This document shows, in pieces, positions 1-9,658 of a stretch of 64,000 nucleotides of DNA. Below the pieces are notes generated by a model. It did not search any database. It saw only the letters and a list, made by a program, of their open reading frames with translations, and was not told the DNA's origin. Source of the DNA: RGIG3135 sp964477115 (GTDB taxonomy: Bacteria > Actinomycetota > Coriobacteriia > Coriobacteriales > Eggerthellaceae); assembly GCA_964477115.1 (NCBI GenBank), contig CAYZCY010000003.1:1-64000 (forward strand), in the 5' to 3' direction. Position numbers and translations under genes: made by a program. Position 1 is the stretch's first letter; every line of letters starts with the position of its first letter.

Positions 1-2892
1 GTCATCGGCGTGCAGGTTGACGCCATCGAACGCGGCGAGGACCGCCAGATCTTCAAGGACACCATGGATTCGCTGGGCATCGAAATGGCCCGTAGCGAAG
101 TGGCCCACACCGTCGAAGAGGCCGTGGACATTGCCAGCCGCCTGGGTTACCCCTGCGTGTTGCGCCCCGCCTACACCATGGGCGGCACCGGCGGCGGCCT
201 GGTCTACAACATCGAAGAGCTGCGCACGGTTGTAGCGCGCGGCCTGCAGGCTTCCCCTGTTCACGAGGTTCTGGTCGAGGAGTCCATCCTCGGCTGGGAG
301 GAGCTTGAGCTCGAAGTCGTTCGCGATGCCAAGGGCAACATGATCACCGTCTGCTTTATCGAGAACATTGACCCGCTTGGCGTCCACACCGGTGACTCCT
401 TCTGCTCAGCTCCCATGCTCACCATTTCCGAAGATGTTCAGAAGCGCCTGCAGGAGAAGTCCTACCGCATTGTCGACACCGTTGAGGTTATCGGCGGCTG
501 CAACGTCCAGTGGGCCCACGATCCGGTGACCGACCGCGACGTCATCATCGAGATCAACCCGCGTACTTCCCGCTCTTCCGCGCTAGCTTCGAAGGCTACC
601 GGCTTCCCGATCGCGCTTATCTCCGCCATGTTGGCAAGCGGTCTCACCCTTGATGAGATCCCCTGCGGCAAGCACGGCACGCTCGACAAGTACGTCCCGG
701 GCGGCGACTACATCGTCATCAAGTTCGCCCGCTGGGCATTTGAGAAGTTCAAGGGCGTCGAAGACAAGCTGGGCACGCAAATGCGCGCCGTCGGCGAGGT
801 CATGTCCATCGGCAAGACCTACAAGGAAGCCCTGCAGAAGGCCATCCGCTCCCTGGAGACCGGCCGTTACGGCCTGGGCTTCGCCAAGGACTTCAACGAC
901 AAGACCAAAGAAGAGCTCATCGAGCTTCTGGCCTACCCCACCTCCGAGCGCCAGTTCGTAATGTATGAAGCGCTGCGCAAGGGCGCTACCGTCGACGAGC
1001 TGCACCAGCTCACTTCCATCAAGAAGTGGTTCATCGAGCAGATGGCCGAGCTGGTTGCCGAAGAAGAGGAGATTCTCGCCTTCGCCGCCGAAAACCCGGA
1101 CGAGATGCTTCCCGACGCCATGTTGGAAAGCGCCAAGAAGAACGGCTTTGCCGATCGTTACTTGGCTCAGATCACCGGCCTTGACGAGGTTGCCATCCGC
1201 GCACGCCGCAACGAGATCGGCGTTGTCGAAGGCTGGGAAGGCGTGCACGTCAGCTCCACCGAAGACAGCGCTTACTACTACTCCACCTACAATGCCCCGG
1301 ATGCAAGCCCCTCGAGCGACCGCGACAAGATCATGATCCTCGGCGGCGGCCCCAACCGCATCGGCCAGGGCATCGAATTCGACTACTGCTGCGTCCATGC
1401 CGCCATGTCGCTTAAGAAGCTCGGCTTTGAGACCATCATCGTCAACTGCAACCCCGAAACGGTTTCCACCGACTACGACACCTCCGACAAGCTGTACTTC
1501 GAGCCGCTGACGGCCGAAGACGTTCTTGCCATCTATGAGAAGGAGAAGCCGCTTGGCGTTATCGCCCAGTTCGGCGGCCAGACCCCGCTCAACCTGGCAA
1601 GCCAGCTTGAGGCTGCAGGCGTCAACATCCTGGGCACCAGCCCTGAGATCATCGACCTTGCCGAGGACCGTGATCGCTTCCGCGAGATCATGGACAAGCT
1701 GGAGATCCCCATGCCTGAAGCCGGCATGGCCGTCACCGTTGACGAAGCTCTCGAGATCGCTCACAAGATCGGATATCCGGTCATGGTTCGTCCGAGCTAC
1801 GTGCTTGGCGGCCGCGGCATGGAAGTTGTCTACGACGACGAAAACCTGCGCGCCTACATGGCCGCCGCCGTTGGCGTAACCCCCGATCGTCCCATCTTGG
1901 TCGACCGCTTCCTCAACCACGCACTTGAGTGCGAAGCGGACGCGATCTGCGACGGCACCTACGCCTTCGTCCCCGCTGTTATGGAGCACGTCGAGCTGGC
2001 CGGCATTCACTCCGGCGACTCCGCCTGCGTTCTTCCCTCCTGCAACATCTCCGATGACCAGCTGGCAAGAATCAAGGATTACACCCGCAAGATCGCCGAG
2101 GAAATGCACGTCGTCGGCCTTATGAACATGCAGTACGCTATTGAGGGCGACACCGTTTACGTCCTTGAGGCCAACCCGCGCGCAAGCCGTACTGTTCCGC
2201 TTGTATCCAAGGTCTGCGGCATTCAGATGGTTCAGGTTGCAACCGACGTCATGACCTCCGAGCTCACCGGCCGTCCGTCGCCGGTTGGCGATCTCAAGGA
2301 AGCTCACTACACGCATTACGGCGTGAAAGAAGCCGTCTTCCCCTTCAACATGTTCCCCGAGGTCGACCCCGTCCTCGGTCCCGAGATGCGCTCCACCGGC
2401 GAGGTTTTGGGCCTGGCATCCACCTTCGGCGAGGCCTTCTACAAGGCACAGGAAGCAACCCAGACCGTGCTGCCGATTGAAGGCACCGTGCTCATCAGCG
2501 TGAGCGACCTTGACAAGGGCGACCTGATCAAGGTTGCAAGCGCCTTCCATGAGGTCGGCTTCGACATCGTGGCAACCGACGGCACTTGCAAGATGATCAA
2601 CGAGGCAGGCATTCCGGCGCGTCGTGTCCTCAAGGCAAAGGAAGGCCGCCCGAACCTGCTTGACCACATCACCAACGGCGAAATCGACATGATCATCAAC
2701 ACGCCGTCCAACACCACCGCCAGCGTGCGCGACGATGGCTACATCCGCAAGGCCGCCATCAAGGCTCACGTGGCCTACATGACCACCATGGCCGCTGGCT
2801 ATGCCTCAGCTCTTGGTATCAAGGAAATGCAGGACAACGGAAACACGGGCGTGAAGAGCCTGCAGGCCATCCACGCTGACATCACTTACTAA
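1..2892 (+). CDS. carB: carbamoyl-phosphate synthase large subunit (5' truncated by window)
   Basis: Makes carbamoyl phosphate from bicarbonate, ammonia and two ATP for pyrimidine and arginine synthesis, working with the small glutaminase subunit CarA. The reading frame is open from base 1 with no credible start, so roughly the first 110 residues of a usual ~1070-residue CarB lie upstream. The visible part keeps the rest of the first ATP-grasp domain (RPAYTMGGTGGG near residue 57), the oligomerisation region, the second ATP-grasp domain (GGGPNRIGQGIEFDY at about residue 450, RPSYVLGGRGMEVVY near 600) and, from about residue 827, the C-terminal MGS-like allosteric domain (GTVLISVSDLDKGD). It ends before a strong hairpin terminator. 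carA is presumably just upstream, outside the window. Confidence 0.97.
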   Translation, partial: VIGVQVDAIERGEDRQIFKDTMDSLGIEMARSEVAHTVEEAVDIASRLGYPCVLRPAYTMGGTGGGLVYNIEELRTVVARGLQASPVHEVLVEESILGWEELELEVVRDAKGNMITVCFIENIDPLGVHTGDSFCSAPMLTISEDVQKRLQEKSYRIVDTVEVIGGCNVQWAHDPVTDRDVIIEINPRTSRSSALASKATGFPIALISAMLASGLTLDEIPCGKHGTLDKYVPGGDYIVIKFARWAFEKFKGVEDKLGTQMRAVGEVMSIGKTYKEALQKAIRSLETGRYGLGFAKDFNDKTKEELIELLAYPTSERQFVMYEALRKGATVDELHQLTSIKKWFIEQMAELVAEEEEILAFAAENPDEMLPDAMLESAKKNGFADRYLAQITGLDEVAIRARRNEIGVVEGWEGVHVSSTEDSAYYYSTYNAPDASPSSDRDKIMILGGGPNRIGQGIEFDYCCVHAAMSLKKLGFETIIVNCNPETVSTDYDTSDKLYFEPLTAEDVLAIYEKEKPLGVIAQFGGQTPLNLASQLEAAGVNILGTSPEIIDLAEDRDRFREIMDKLEIPMPEAGMAVTVDEALEIAHKIGYPVMVRPSYVLGGRGMEVVYDDENLRAYMAAAVGVTPDRPILVDRFLNHALECEADAICDGTYAFVPAVMEHVELAGIHSGDSACVLPSCNISDDQLARIKDYTRKIAEEMHVVGLMNMQYAIEGDTVYVLEANPRASRTVPLVSKVCGIQMVQVATDVMTSELTGRPSPVGDLKEAHYTHYGVKEAVFPFNMFPEVDPVLGPEMRSTGEVLGLASTFGEAFYKAQEATQTVLPIEGTVLISVSDLDKGDLIKVASAFHEVGFDIVATDGTCKMINEAGIPARRVLKAKEGRPNLLDHITNGEIDMIINTPSNTTASVRDDGYIRKAAIKAHVAYMTTMAAGYASALGIKEMQDNGNTGVKSLQAIHADITY

Positions 2893-2927
2893 GGCCTCGC
2901 AAAACGTGCGCCCACTCAAGCTAACGA

Positions 2928-2961
2928 AAAAGGAGGAGTCGCAACGGCGGCTCCTCCTTTT
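2928..2961. terminator. bidirectional intrinsic terminator between carB and ksgA
   Basis: Arms 2928-2942 and 2947-2961 pair over 15 positions (one G-U) around a 4-base loop. The A-run on the left and T-run on the right make it usable from both strands, fitting the convergent carB (plus) and ksgA (minus) ends. Confidence 0.9.
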
Positions 2962-2991
2962 GTTGGACGATGAATTATCCGGGCCGGGCTT

Positions 2992-3927
2992 TTAGCGCAG
3001 AGCGAGATAAGCCTTACCCAGGCGAATGAACTCAGCCTGGTCGAGCGTTTCGCCACGGCGCTTGGGGTCAATTCCCGCTGCTTCGAAGATGGCAGGCAGC
3101 TTCTCCGCCGTCTCCTTACCCGAATCCCCGCGTCCCGTGAAATAGGTCTTGCAGGAATTGGCGAGGGTCTTTCGACGGCTTGCGAAGGCGGCGTCAGCCA
3201 TGATGCATGTGGCGCGAATGGCTTCGGCGTCAAGGGCCTCGCCCGCATCATCGAGAGGCCTGCGGCGATTGAGTCGCAGCACGGCGCTGTCCACGTGAGG
3301 GGGTGGGAAGAAGTTACCAGGTCCCACGGCAAAGCGCCCCGCGGGCTCGGCGTACATGCCGAGCTTTACCGTGTAGGCGCCGTAGTTCTTGTTGCCGGGC
3401 GTTGCGCTCATGCGGTCGGCCACTTCCTTTTGCACCATCACCGTTGCGCTGTCGATATGATCGAAGCGCTGGAAGTAATCGAGCACCAGGGTTGCCGCTA
3501 CGGCATAGGGAAGATTGGCTACGAACTTGTTGGGCAGCTTTCCCTCCTCAGCACGAAGATCCGAGGCCGCCTGCAGCAAATCATCTGTCGTCAGATCGAG
3601 AGCATCCTTGCTCACCAGGAAGAACTGATCGCTCCATTGGGCGAGCGTTTCGTCGAGGACGGCGGGAAGATCGTTATCGCGCTCCACCGAGACAAGATGG
3701 GATGCGTTTTTCAGCAGGGCAATGCTGAGCGTGCCTATGCCGGGACCGACCTCCAAAACGAAATCGCCCTGCTCAAGCTCGGCTAAGGCAACGATCTTTT
3801 TCAGAATGTCGTCGTTGATGAGGAAGTTCTGGCCCAGGGCATGCTTGGTTGCCAAACCGTGGGATTCAAGAACCGCACGCGTAGCCGAAACGCTCGCCAG
3901 AGGCGACAGGCGCTGATCGCTAGCCAC
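2992..3927 (-). CDS. rsmA: 16S rRNA dimethyladenosine transferase (KsgA/RsmA)
   Basis: Dimethylates the two adjacent adenosines in the 3' terminal hairpin of 16S rRNA during small-subunit maturation, using S-adenosylmethionine. Seen: the N-terminal GQNFLIND motif, the SAM motif VLEVGPGIGTLSIAL, the NLPY catalytic motif and an intact C-terminal domain; 311 residues is normal for the family. A much longer open frame exists upstream but only overlaps the preceding gene; I chose GTG at 3927 because it follows an AAGGGCGG stretch and overlaps the stop of the upstream flavodoxin-like gene by 8 bases, implying translational coupling. Last gene of the metG-tatD-flavoprotein-ksgA operon. Confidence 0.93.
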   Translation of the reverse strand: MASDQRLSPLASVSATRAVLESHGLATKHALGQNFLINDDILKKIVALAELEQGDFVLEVGPGIGTLSIALLKNASHLVSVERDNDLPAVLDETLAQWSDQFFLVSKDALDLTTDDLLQAASDLRAEEGKLPNKFVANLPYAVAATLVLDYFQRFDHIDSATVMVQKEVADRMSATPGNKNYGAYTVKLGMYAEPAGRFAVGPGNFFPPPHVDSAVLRLNRRRPLDDAGEALDAEAIRATCIMADAAFASRRKTLANSCKTYFTGRGDSGKETAEKLPAIFEAAGIDPKRRGETLDQAEFIRLGKAYLALR

Positions 3928-4921
3928 GGCGCTTACCGCCCTTGTTGGCTGACTTGGTCTGCTTGTTCTTGCCGTACGAGGCCTTGCCCTTGCCAGATCC
4001 TCCCTTGCCGGAACCCTTGCCAGCGGCCTTCTTAGAGCCGCGACCAGAATCCCCGGCCTTCTTGGGCGCATCTTGGGAGATAGTAAGCTTCGCGCGCTCA
4101 CCAGCAGATTTGGGGGAGCGCTTCTCCTCTACGGGTTCGGGATCAAAGTCACCCTCATCTTCGCCTTCCTCAAATTCGTCGAAGAAGAGGTCTTCTCCAC
4201 CCTCCCAGTCCTCACCGAAATCAAAGGAGAAGCCCTCGGGGAATTCGCCGTCCACTTCGACGATCTCAAACTCATCGCCATCGATGGTAAAGCCAGCAAA
4301 ACCGCCAACGGGAGGCAGCGGGTATTCCTCAGCCTCAGCTACGATCTCACCAGATTCGTCTATTTTGCCAACCCAATCGAGCACCAGCTCCAGGTCAAAG
4401 CCCACGGCGCCGAAGGAAGATCTCACCGTGCCGATGAGCGGCTCGAAGCCATGAGGGTCGCCGCCTTCGCCAACTACGTGCAAAACCATCGGACGCCTGC
4501 CCAGCTTGCGCACATCAGACCAGTAGTAGGGCTGCATGCGGTCCATCAGGCACTTCAACTGGGCGGGGACGCTCGCGAAGTACACCGGGGTGACCACGAT
4601 GAGCTCATCAGCCGCATCGATGTGCTTGCGGACGTCGGTCATATCATCATGGATGACGCAGCGATGCAGCACGGCATCGCTTTGCGCCACAATGGGCATG
4701 ATGGCCAGATTATCATCGCTTTCGGGGAGCTTTTCGGGCGCGGCAGTTGCCTCCCTGCAGGCATCGCAGCCACGGCAAGGCGACACCTCAAGGCTTGCCA
4801 CCGACACAATGGACACGCCGTCTTCCGGACATTCCTCGATACAGGCGTTGAACAGCTCATCAGCCAAAGAGGCGCTGCGGCCGTCGGGGCGCGGAGAGCC
4901 AACCACAATTACACGATGCAT
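3920..4921 (-). CDS. flavodoxin/NADPH-dependent FMN reductase family protein with acidic and basic tails
   Basis: The first ~190 residues look like an NADPH-dependent FMN reductase (flavodoxin-like fold): GSPRPDGRSASLADEL forms the FMN phosphate loop, CRGCDACREA is the paired-cysteine motif common in iron-sulfur flavoproteins and related reductases, and TPVYFASVPAQLKCLMDR is the usual second flavin loop. Beyond that the protein is unusual: a strongly acidic stretch (Glu/Asp-rich, about residues 230-265) is followed by a Lys/Gly/Ser-rich basic tail ending KKAAGKGSGKG...GGKRRG. The start at 4921 shares a base with the tatD stop (TAATG) and has GGGGAGAA upstream. Redox substrate unknown; the basic tail could bind RNA or an acidic partner (inference). 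Confidence 0.8.
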   Translation of the reverse strand: MHRVIVVGSPRPDGRSASLADELFNACIEECPEDGVSIVSVASLEVSPCRGCDACREATAAPEKLPESDDNLAIMPIVAQSDAVLHRCVIHDDMTDVRKHIDAADELIVVTPVYFASVPAQLKCLMDRMQPYYWSDVRKLGRRPMVLHVVGEGGDPHGFEPLIGTVRSSFGAVGFDLELVLDWVGKIDESGEIVAEAEEYPLPPVGGFAGFTIDGDEFEIVEVDGEFPEGFSFDFGEDWEGGEDLFFDEFEEGEDEGDFDPEPVEEKRSPKSAGERAKLTISQDAPKKAGDSGRGSKKAAGKGSGKGGSGKGKASYGKNKQTKSANKGGKRRG

Positions 4922-5886
4922 TATTCTTCTCCCCTCTGCCAAGCAGTAGGTTCACGATCAAGCAGGGACAGGGCGTTTTCATAGAGGCCCTTCAGAAGGC
5001 CCTCGGCCTCAAAGGGATCAGCGCAGAGCACTTCGAGCATCTTCGCAGCGGTGAAGATCACGTGTTCGGACCCGCACTCCATGCCGCGCATGGGCTCGGG
5101 CGTCATGTAGGGCGCGTCGGTTTCGGTAAGCAGCTTGTCCTGCGGCACGATACGAGCCGCCTCGCGCACCTCTTCCGCCTTCTTGAACGTCAGAGGCCCA
5201 CCGAAAGCCACATAGCAACCGGCATCTATCCAACGCTTGAGCTCATCCGGGCCCAGGTTATAGCAGTGCAGAAGCACGCCCGCCTCAGGGAAGCCCTCCT
5301 CCTGCAAAATGGAAAAACCGTCGTCATGAGCCTCGCGAAGGTGAAGCACCACGGGAAGGCCCGCCGCTTTGGCGATGCGGATCTGGCGGCGGAAAACCTC
5401 TCGCTGCACGTCGCGCGGCGAGAGGTCGTAATGATAGTCGAGGCCGATCTCTCCCACTGCGCTTACGCGGGGATCGTGCAGCTTCTCAATCAGAAGCGCC
5501 TCGGCCGCCCCGTCGAAGCTCTTGGCGTTATGAGGATGACAGCCAAGGGCAAAGCGGAAGCGCGGCACGCGAGGTGCGGGCTTGCAGCAGTACATGACCG
5601 TAGTCATGCTGGGAATCTTCACCGCAGCCTGACGCGTCCACTTCGCCACATGATCGAAGACGGCAAGGTCATCTTCGCAAATATCTACGATCTCCTCGAT
5701 GAAGCGAACCTCGCAGCATGCAGCGCGGGCAATGGAGAAAGCCGGATCCTTCAGCATGTGCACGTGCGCATGCGTATCCGCCACAAAGCCAGGCAGATCG
5801 GGAGCCTCGATCACCTCGTACTCACCGTTTTTGCGCTTGCGCCTGAAACGGGCGTCGCCGAACTGCTGCTGCATTGCTTCAGTCAT
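4921..5886 (-). CDS. tatD: TatD family metal-dependent hydrolase
   Basis: Member of the TatD group of the amidohydrolase superfamily; characterised relatives are metal-dependent 3'-5' exonucleases/DNases. Metal-site motifs are present in order: DTHAHVHM near residue 37, GEIGLDYHYD, VLHLREAHDD, LLHCYN and TETDAPYMTPEP. Length 321 is slightly longer than usual because of an N-terminal extension (MTEAMQQQFGDARFRRKRKNG). Placed 47 bases after metG and fused by a TAATG overlap to the flavodoxin-like gene. The metG-tatD-ksgA order is common in Gram-positive bacteria, where rnmV usually sits before ksgA; here the flavodoxin-like gene takes that position. The exact cellular substrate cannot be read from the sequence. 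Confidence 0.9.
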   Translation of the reverse strand: MTEAMQQQFGDARFRRKRKNGEYEVIEAPDLPGFVADTHAHVHMLKDPAFSIARAACCEVRFIEEIVDICEDDLAVFDHVAKWTRQAAVKIPSMTTVMYCCKPAPRVPRFRFALGCHPHNAKSFDGAAEALLIEKLHDPRVSAVGEIGLDYHYDLSPRDVQREVFRRQIRIAKAAGLPVVLHLREAHDDGFSILQEEGFPEAGVLLHCYNLGPDELKRWIDAGCYVAFGGPLTFKKAEEVREAARIVPQDKLLTETDAPYMTPEPMRGMECGSEHVIFTAAKMLEVLCADPFEAEGLLKGLYENALSLLDREPTAWQRGEE

Positions 5887-5933
5887 ATTGGTTCCAAACC
5901 TCGCGGGACGTGCTTGCTGCTAAAGCCAGCGGC

Positions 5934-7523
5934 CTACTCCACGTTGATGTCGATGGAGTCAAGGTCGAGGCGCGGGAACAGCGGATCGCCGGTCTCAACC
6001 ACATTGCCCGCCGGCAGCTGACCCCAAACGCTTGCTGCCTCGATGTCCGTCACGGCGGTGATATCACCCAAAGACAGACGGCTGAACACCTCTGCGGAAG
6101 TATTGGGCATGAAGGGAGCCATGTAGAGGGCGATGATGCGAATAGCCTCGAGCAGGTTGTACATGACGAAGGCGAGCTCGCCCTGCTTCTCGGGATCCTT
6201 GGCGAGGCGGAAGGGCGCCTGCTGCTCAACGTAGAGGTTGGCGGCGCCTGCGAGCTCCTGCACTGCGGCAACAGCCCCGGTGAAGTCTACGGCACCCAGG
6301 CAGGCGTCGTACTTGGCATACAGGCCGGCAGCCACATCAGCAAGCGGGTTTTCGGCATTCGCAAACTCAGCGGGCAGATCGGGCACCAGGCCGCCGAAGT
6401 ACTTCTTGGTCATGTTGAACACGCGGCTGCACAGGTTGCCCCAGGTGTTTGCAAGCTCGTTGTTGTACACCTGAACCATGCGCTCGAGCGAGATGGAACC
6501 GTCGTGGCCAAACTGTACGTCGCTCATGAAGTAGTAGCGATAGGCATCAACGCCGAAGATGGCACACAGATCGGCAGGCTTGAGCGCATTTCCCTTGGAC
6601 TTTGACATCTTCTCGCCCTTGGTGAGAAGGAAGCCGTGACCGAACACGGTACCCGTCACGGGCAGGCCCGCCGCCATGAGCATGGCCGGCCAGATGACGC
6701 AGTGGAAGCGCGTGATGTCCTTGCCCACGAAGTGGTACTGCATGGGCCAACGACGTTCGAATTCACCTTCGCGGTCGGGGTCGGCATAGCCAATGCCCGT
6801 GAGGTAGGCAATGAGCGCATCAGCCCACACGTAGCACACATGGCCCTCGTCGAAGGGCAGCGGGATGCCCCAGTTGAAAGTGGATCGGGAAATGGACAGG
6901 TCCTTCAGACCGCCCTCGACAAAGGTGACGATTTCGTTTCTGCGGGTCTCGGGGCGAATGAAGTCCGGGTTGGCAGCATAGAAGTCAAGCAGCGGCTGCT
7001 GGAACTCGGAGAGCTTGAAGAACCAGTTCTCCTCGCCGGAAGCCATCAACTGGACGGGGCGCTTGCAGTCGGGGCAGACGAACTGGTCTTCCTCGTTCTT
7101 CTCAAGGTCGCTTTCGGCATAGTAGGTTTCCTCATGCACGCAGTACCAGCCCTCGTAGCTGGACTTGTAGAGATACCCCTTGTCGTACAGGTCGCCCCAG
7201 AGCTTTTCAACACTGCGATGATGGCGCGGTTCGGTGGTGCGCACGAAATCAGTGTAGGTGATGTTGAGCATATCCCATGCGTCGCGGAATGCGGGCTCCA
7301 TGGAGTCGCACCACTCCTGCGGGGACATGCCCTTGCCCTCGGCCGTGTCGGCAACCTTCTGGCCATGCTCGTCCATGCCGGTGACGAAGGCAACGTCATA
7401 GCCGTTCATACGCTGGTAACGCGCTACGGTGTCAGCAGCCACGGTGGTGTAAGCCGTGCCAAGATGAGGCGCTGCGTTGACGTAATAGATAGGGGTGGTG
7501 AAAGAGTAGGTACCCTTAGACAT
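5934..7523 (-). CDS. metG: methionyl-tRNA synthetase
   Basis: Charges tRNA-Met with methionine in the cytoplasm. Class I motifs: the HIGH-type sequence PHLGTAYT at the N-terminus and GEKMSKSKG near residue 305. The connective-peptide zinc knuckle is partly altered: YCVHEETYYAE carries one Cys plus a His where a Cys pair is often found, followed by VCPDC. At 529 residues it ends after the anticodon-binding helices and lacks the C-terminal EMAP/Trbp111-like tRNA-binding domain found in some bacteria. The start MSKGTYSF at 7523 is chosen over a longer open frame because it aligns with the family N-terminus and follows GGAAAGCGAG. First gene of the operon running to ksgA. Confidence 0.95.
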   Translation of the reverse strand: MSKGTYSFTTPIYYVNAAPHLGTAYTTVAADTVARYQRMNGYDVAFVTGMDEHGQKVADTAEGKGMSPQEWCDSMEPAFRDAWDMLNITYTDFVRTTEPRHHRSVEKLWGDLYDKGYLYKSSYEGWYCVHEETYYAESDLEKNEEDQFVCPDCKRPVQLMASGEENWFFKLSEFQQPLLDFYAANPDFIRPETRRNEIVTFVEGGLKDLSISRSTFNWGIPLPFDEGHVCYVWADALIAYLTGIGYADPDREGEFERRWPMQYHFVGKDITRFHCVIWPAMLMAAGLPVTGTVFGHGFLLTKGEKMSKSKGNALKPADLCAIFGVDAYRYYFMSDVQFGHDGSISLERMVQVYNNELANTWGNLCSRVFNMTKKYFGGLVPDLPAEFANAENPLADVAAGLYAKYDACLGAVDFTGAVAAVQELAGAANLYVEQQAPFRLAKDPEKQGELAFVMYNLLEAIRIIALYMAPFMPNTSAEVFSRLSLGDITAVTDIEAASVWGQLPAGNVVETGDPLFPRLDLDSIDINVE

Positions 7524-7696
7524 GAAGATTTCTCGCTTTCCGGGATCGCGACGGCCAATGTTACCGTTGATCCGCATTCGGGAGAGCGCAGCCAATGACG
7601 CCGCGCTCTCGCATTTCAGAGACAACCCTCACAGTTTACCACTAAAGCGCCTGATCACTCCCCAACTGCGCCCTCATATAAAGACCCTAGCGCAAC

Positions 7697-9463
7697 CTAG
7701 CGCGCCACGGCCTCCATTTCCCGAGCAAGCTCAAGCGGCAAGGTTTCACTTGCCTCGGCAATGGCTTCGGGGGTCAGGAAGAAGGAGAAGTTCGCACGCT
7801 TCGAAGCCACCGTTTCGGCAATCCCCACGCAGGAGTTTGCCATGCGGTCGAGCTCGTTGATCATCTTCATGAAGCTCGAGCGATGGCTCGGGTCGCACTC
7901 ACCCGCCGCTACGCGTTTCATATGCTCGCGGCGCATGTTCATGTCGTGCTCAAGCACGATGTCCTGCTTCGCAAACGCGGCCTCGGCATACACCTCGTCG
8001 CCGGTCTTGAGTGCCATGAACGACTCCTCGTACATCTCCTCCACCGTCTCAAGCGATAGGATGAGACTCGTTGTAGCCTTGCTGGAGTAATCGGAAAAGT
8101 CGCTGCGCAGAACGTCAGCCATCTCCTTGCACTGGAAGGACACGCGCTCCAGCTCGTTGATGATGCGGATAATGCCCGTGGTCTGGGTGGCCTGCTCTTC
8201 GGTCAGAACGCCGGAGGCAAACATATCGGTTACGAAATCGAACATCCTCGCGCAAAGTGAGGCAGTGGCGTCGCAGCGTTCCTTGATCCCCTCGATGCGC
8301 TTCTCGTCGCCGTCACGAGCAGCCTGAACCGTTTCGGCAACCGTACCGCGGACAATCTGCGCGCAGCGGACAACTTCCTGCGCGATGATCTGCAGGGCGG
8401 CACTCGGCGTTGCGGCAAGGCGGGTATCAAGGAACAACGGGCGCGCAAGCCGATCGATGTTTTCCGCAGCTGAGCGAGCAGGGCGCGGCACATCGGGGAT
8501 GATCTTCGTCACAACCTTTACCATAAGCCAGATGAGCGGCGTCCAAATCAGCGTCATGCAGCAGTTGAAGAAGGTATGCGCATTTGCGATCTGGCGCGAA
8601 ATCACCTCAACCTCGGGGCCTGCCGGCGAGATCATCTGGATAAGGCCCGCCCATTGGGGAATGAACCAGATGAACAGCAAGCAACCTGAAACATTGAAGA
8701 GGCAGTGTGCCAAAGCCACGCGCTTCGCATTGCGCGATTGACCAATAGAGGCCATGGCCGCAGTGATAGTGGTGCCGATGTTGTCACCCAGCAGGATAGG
8801 CAGAGCGCCCGCCAAGCCGATGACGCTCGTTACCCCATCGGGACCAGCCTGCGAGGCAAAATTCTGCAGCACGGCAATGGTGGCCGAAGAGCTTTGAACA
8901 ACCAGCGTCATCACGGTGCCGAGCAAAACACCCAGCACGGGAATCCCCGCAACCTGCGCAATGAGCTCAGTGAACACCGGACTCGAGGCGAGCGGTTTCA
9001 TGGCATCGCCCATCAGATCGATGCCCATGAAGAGCAGGCCGAAGCCGAAGATGGAAAGACCGAGGCACTTGGTGCGCTCCTTCTTTCCGATGAAGTACAC
9101 CAAAAAGCCCAGCAGGACGAACAGCAAAATGTAGTCGGTAATCTTAAACGCAATAATCTGCGCTGTCATAGTGGTGCCGATGTTGGCGCCGAAGATGATG
9201 GAGATAGCCTGCGGCAGGCCCATCAGACGTGCGCTGACAAATCCAATTGCCATGACCGTGGTAGCAGAAGAGCTCTGCAAAACCGCCGTGGCCAAAGCGC
9301 CAGCCAAAACGCCCATCAAGGGGTTTTTGGTAAGCAGGGCCAGAATGCTTCTCATGCGCTCGCCCGCAACTTTCTGCAAGTTTTCGCTCATGAGATTCAT
9401 GCCGTAAATGAAAATGGCAAGTCCGCCGAAAAGCGCAAGGACAATTGCCAGCACTTCGTTCAT
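7697..9463 (-). CDS. Na+/phosphate symporter family protein with C-terminal PhoU-like domain
   Basis: Integral membrane transporter of the NptA/PNaS family, expected to couple sodium entry to inorganic phosphate uptake. The membrane part (about residues 1-340) carries the two diagnostic QSSS motifs (LQSSSATTVMAIGFV near 63 and VQSSSATIAVL near 190) in inverted repeat domains and IFGANIGTTMTAQ / LLGDNIGTTITAA after them. Residues ~370-588 form a helical PhoU-like cytoplasmic domain, as in many bacterial homologues. ATG at 9463 follows GAGAAAAGG; an open frame continues upstream but without homology. It sits alone between metG and rsmI on the same strand. Confidence 0.92.
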   Translation of the reverse strand: MNEVLAIVLALFGGLAIFIYGMNLMSENLQKVAGERMRSILALLTKNPLMGVLAGALATAVLQSSSATTVMAIGFVSARLMGLPQAISIIFGANIGTTMTAQIIAFKITDYILLFVLLGFLVYFIGKKERTKCLGLSIFGFGLLFMGIDLMGDAMKPLASSPVFTELIAQVAGIPVLGVLLGTVMTLVVQSSSATIAVLQNFASQAGPDGVTSVIGLAGALPILLGDNIGTTITAAMASIGQSRNAKRVALAHCLFNVSGCLLFIWFIPQWAGLIQMISPAGPEVEVISRQIANAHTFFNCCMTLIWTPLIWLMVKVVTKIIPDVPRPARSAAENIDRLARPLFLDTRLAATPSAALQIIAQEVVRCAQIVRGTVAETVQAARDGDEKRIEGIKERCDATASLCARMFDFVTDMFASGVLTEEQATQTTGIIRIINELERVSFQCKEMADVLRSDFSDYSSKATTSLILSLETVEEMYEESFMALKTGDEVYAEAAFAKQDIVLEHDMNMRREHMKRVAAGECDPSHRSSFMKMINELDRMANSCVGIAETVASKRANFSFFLTPEAIAEASETLPLELAREMEAVAR

Positions 9464-9658
9464 ACGAAACCTTTTCTCTCGGTTCAACACATCGGCCGCT
9501 TTTACGCACAGCGGCAAAGGCCGCCAAAAGCAAACCCTCGGTAGTATACCCGTGAGCAATCAAAGCCCATGATCTGGGCTTCGTAAGGTTTTTGTAAAGT
9601 TGTGAAGCTTGGTTATGGCGGCGAAGGTATGCGCCCCTGAACTGCACTGACAATAAAC

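Noticed and set aside
583..2769. 728-residue open frame antisense to carB
   Set aside because: Mirror of a strongly conserved gene in a GC-rich genome; composition is Val/Gly/Asp/His-rich and no RBS or homology is evident.
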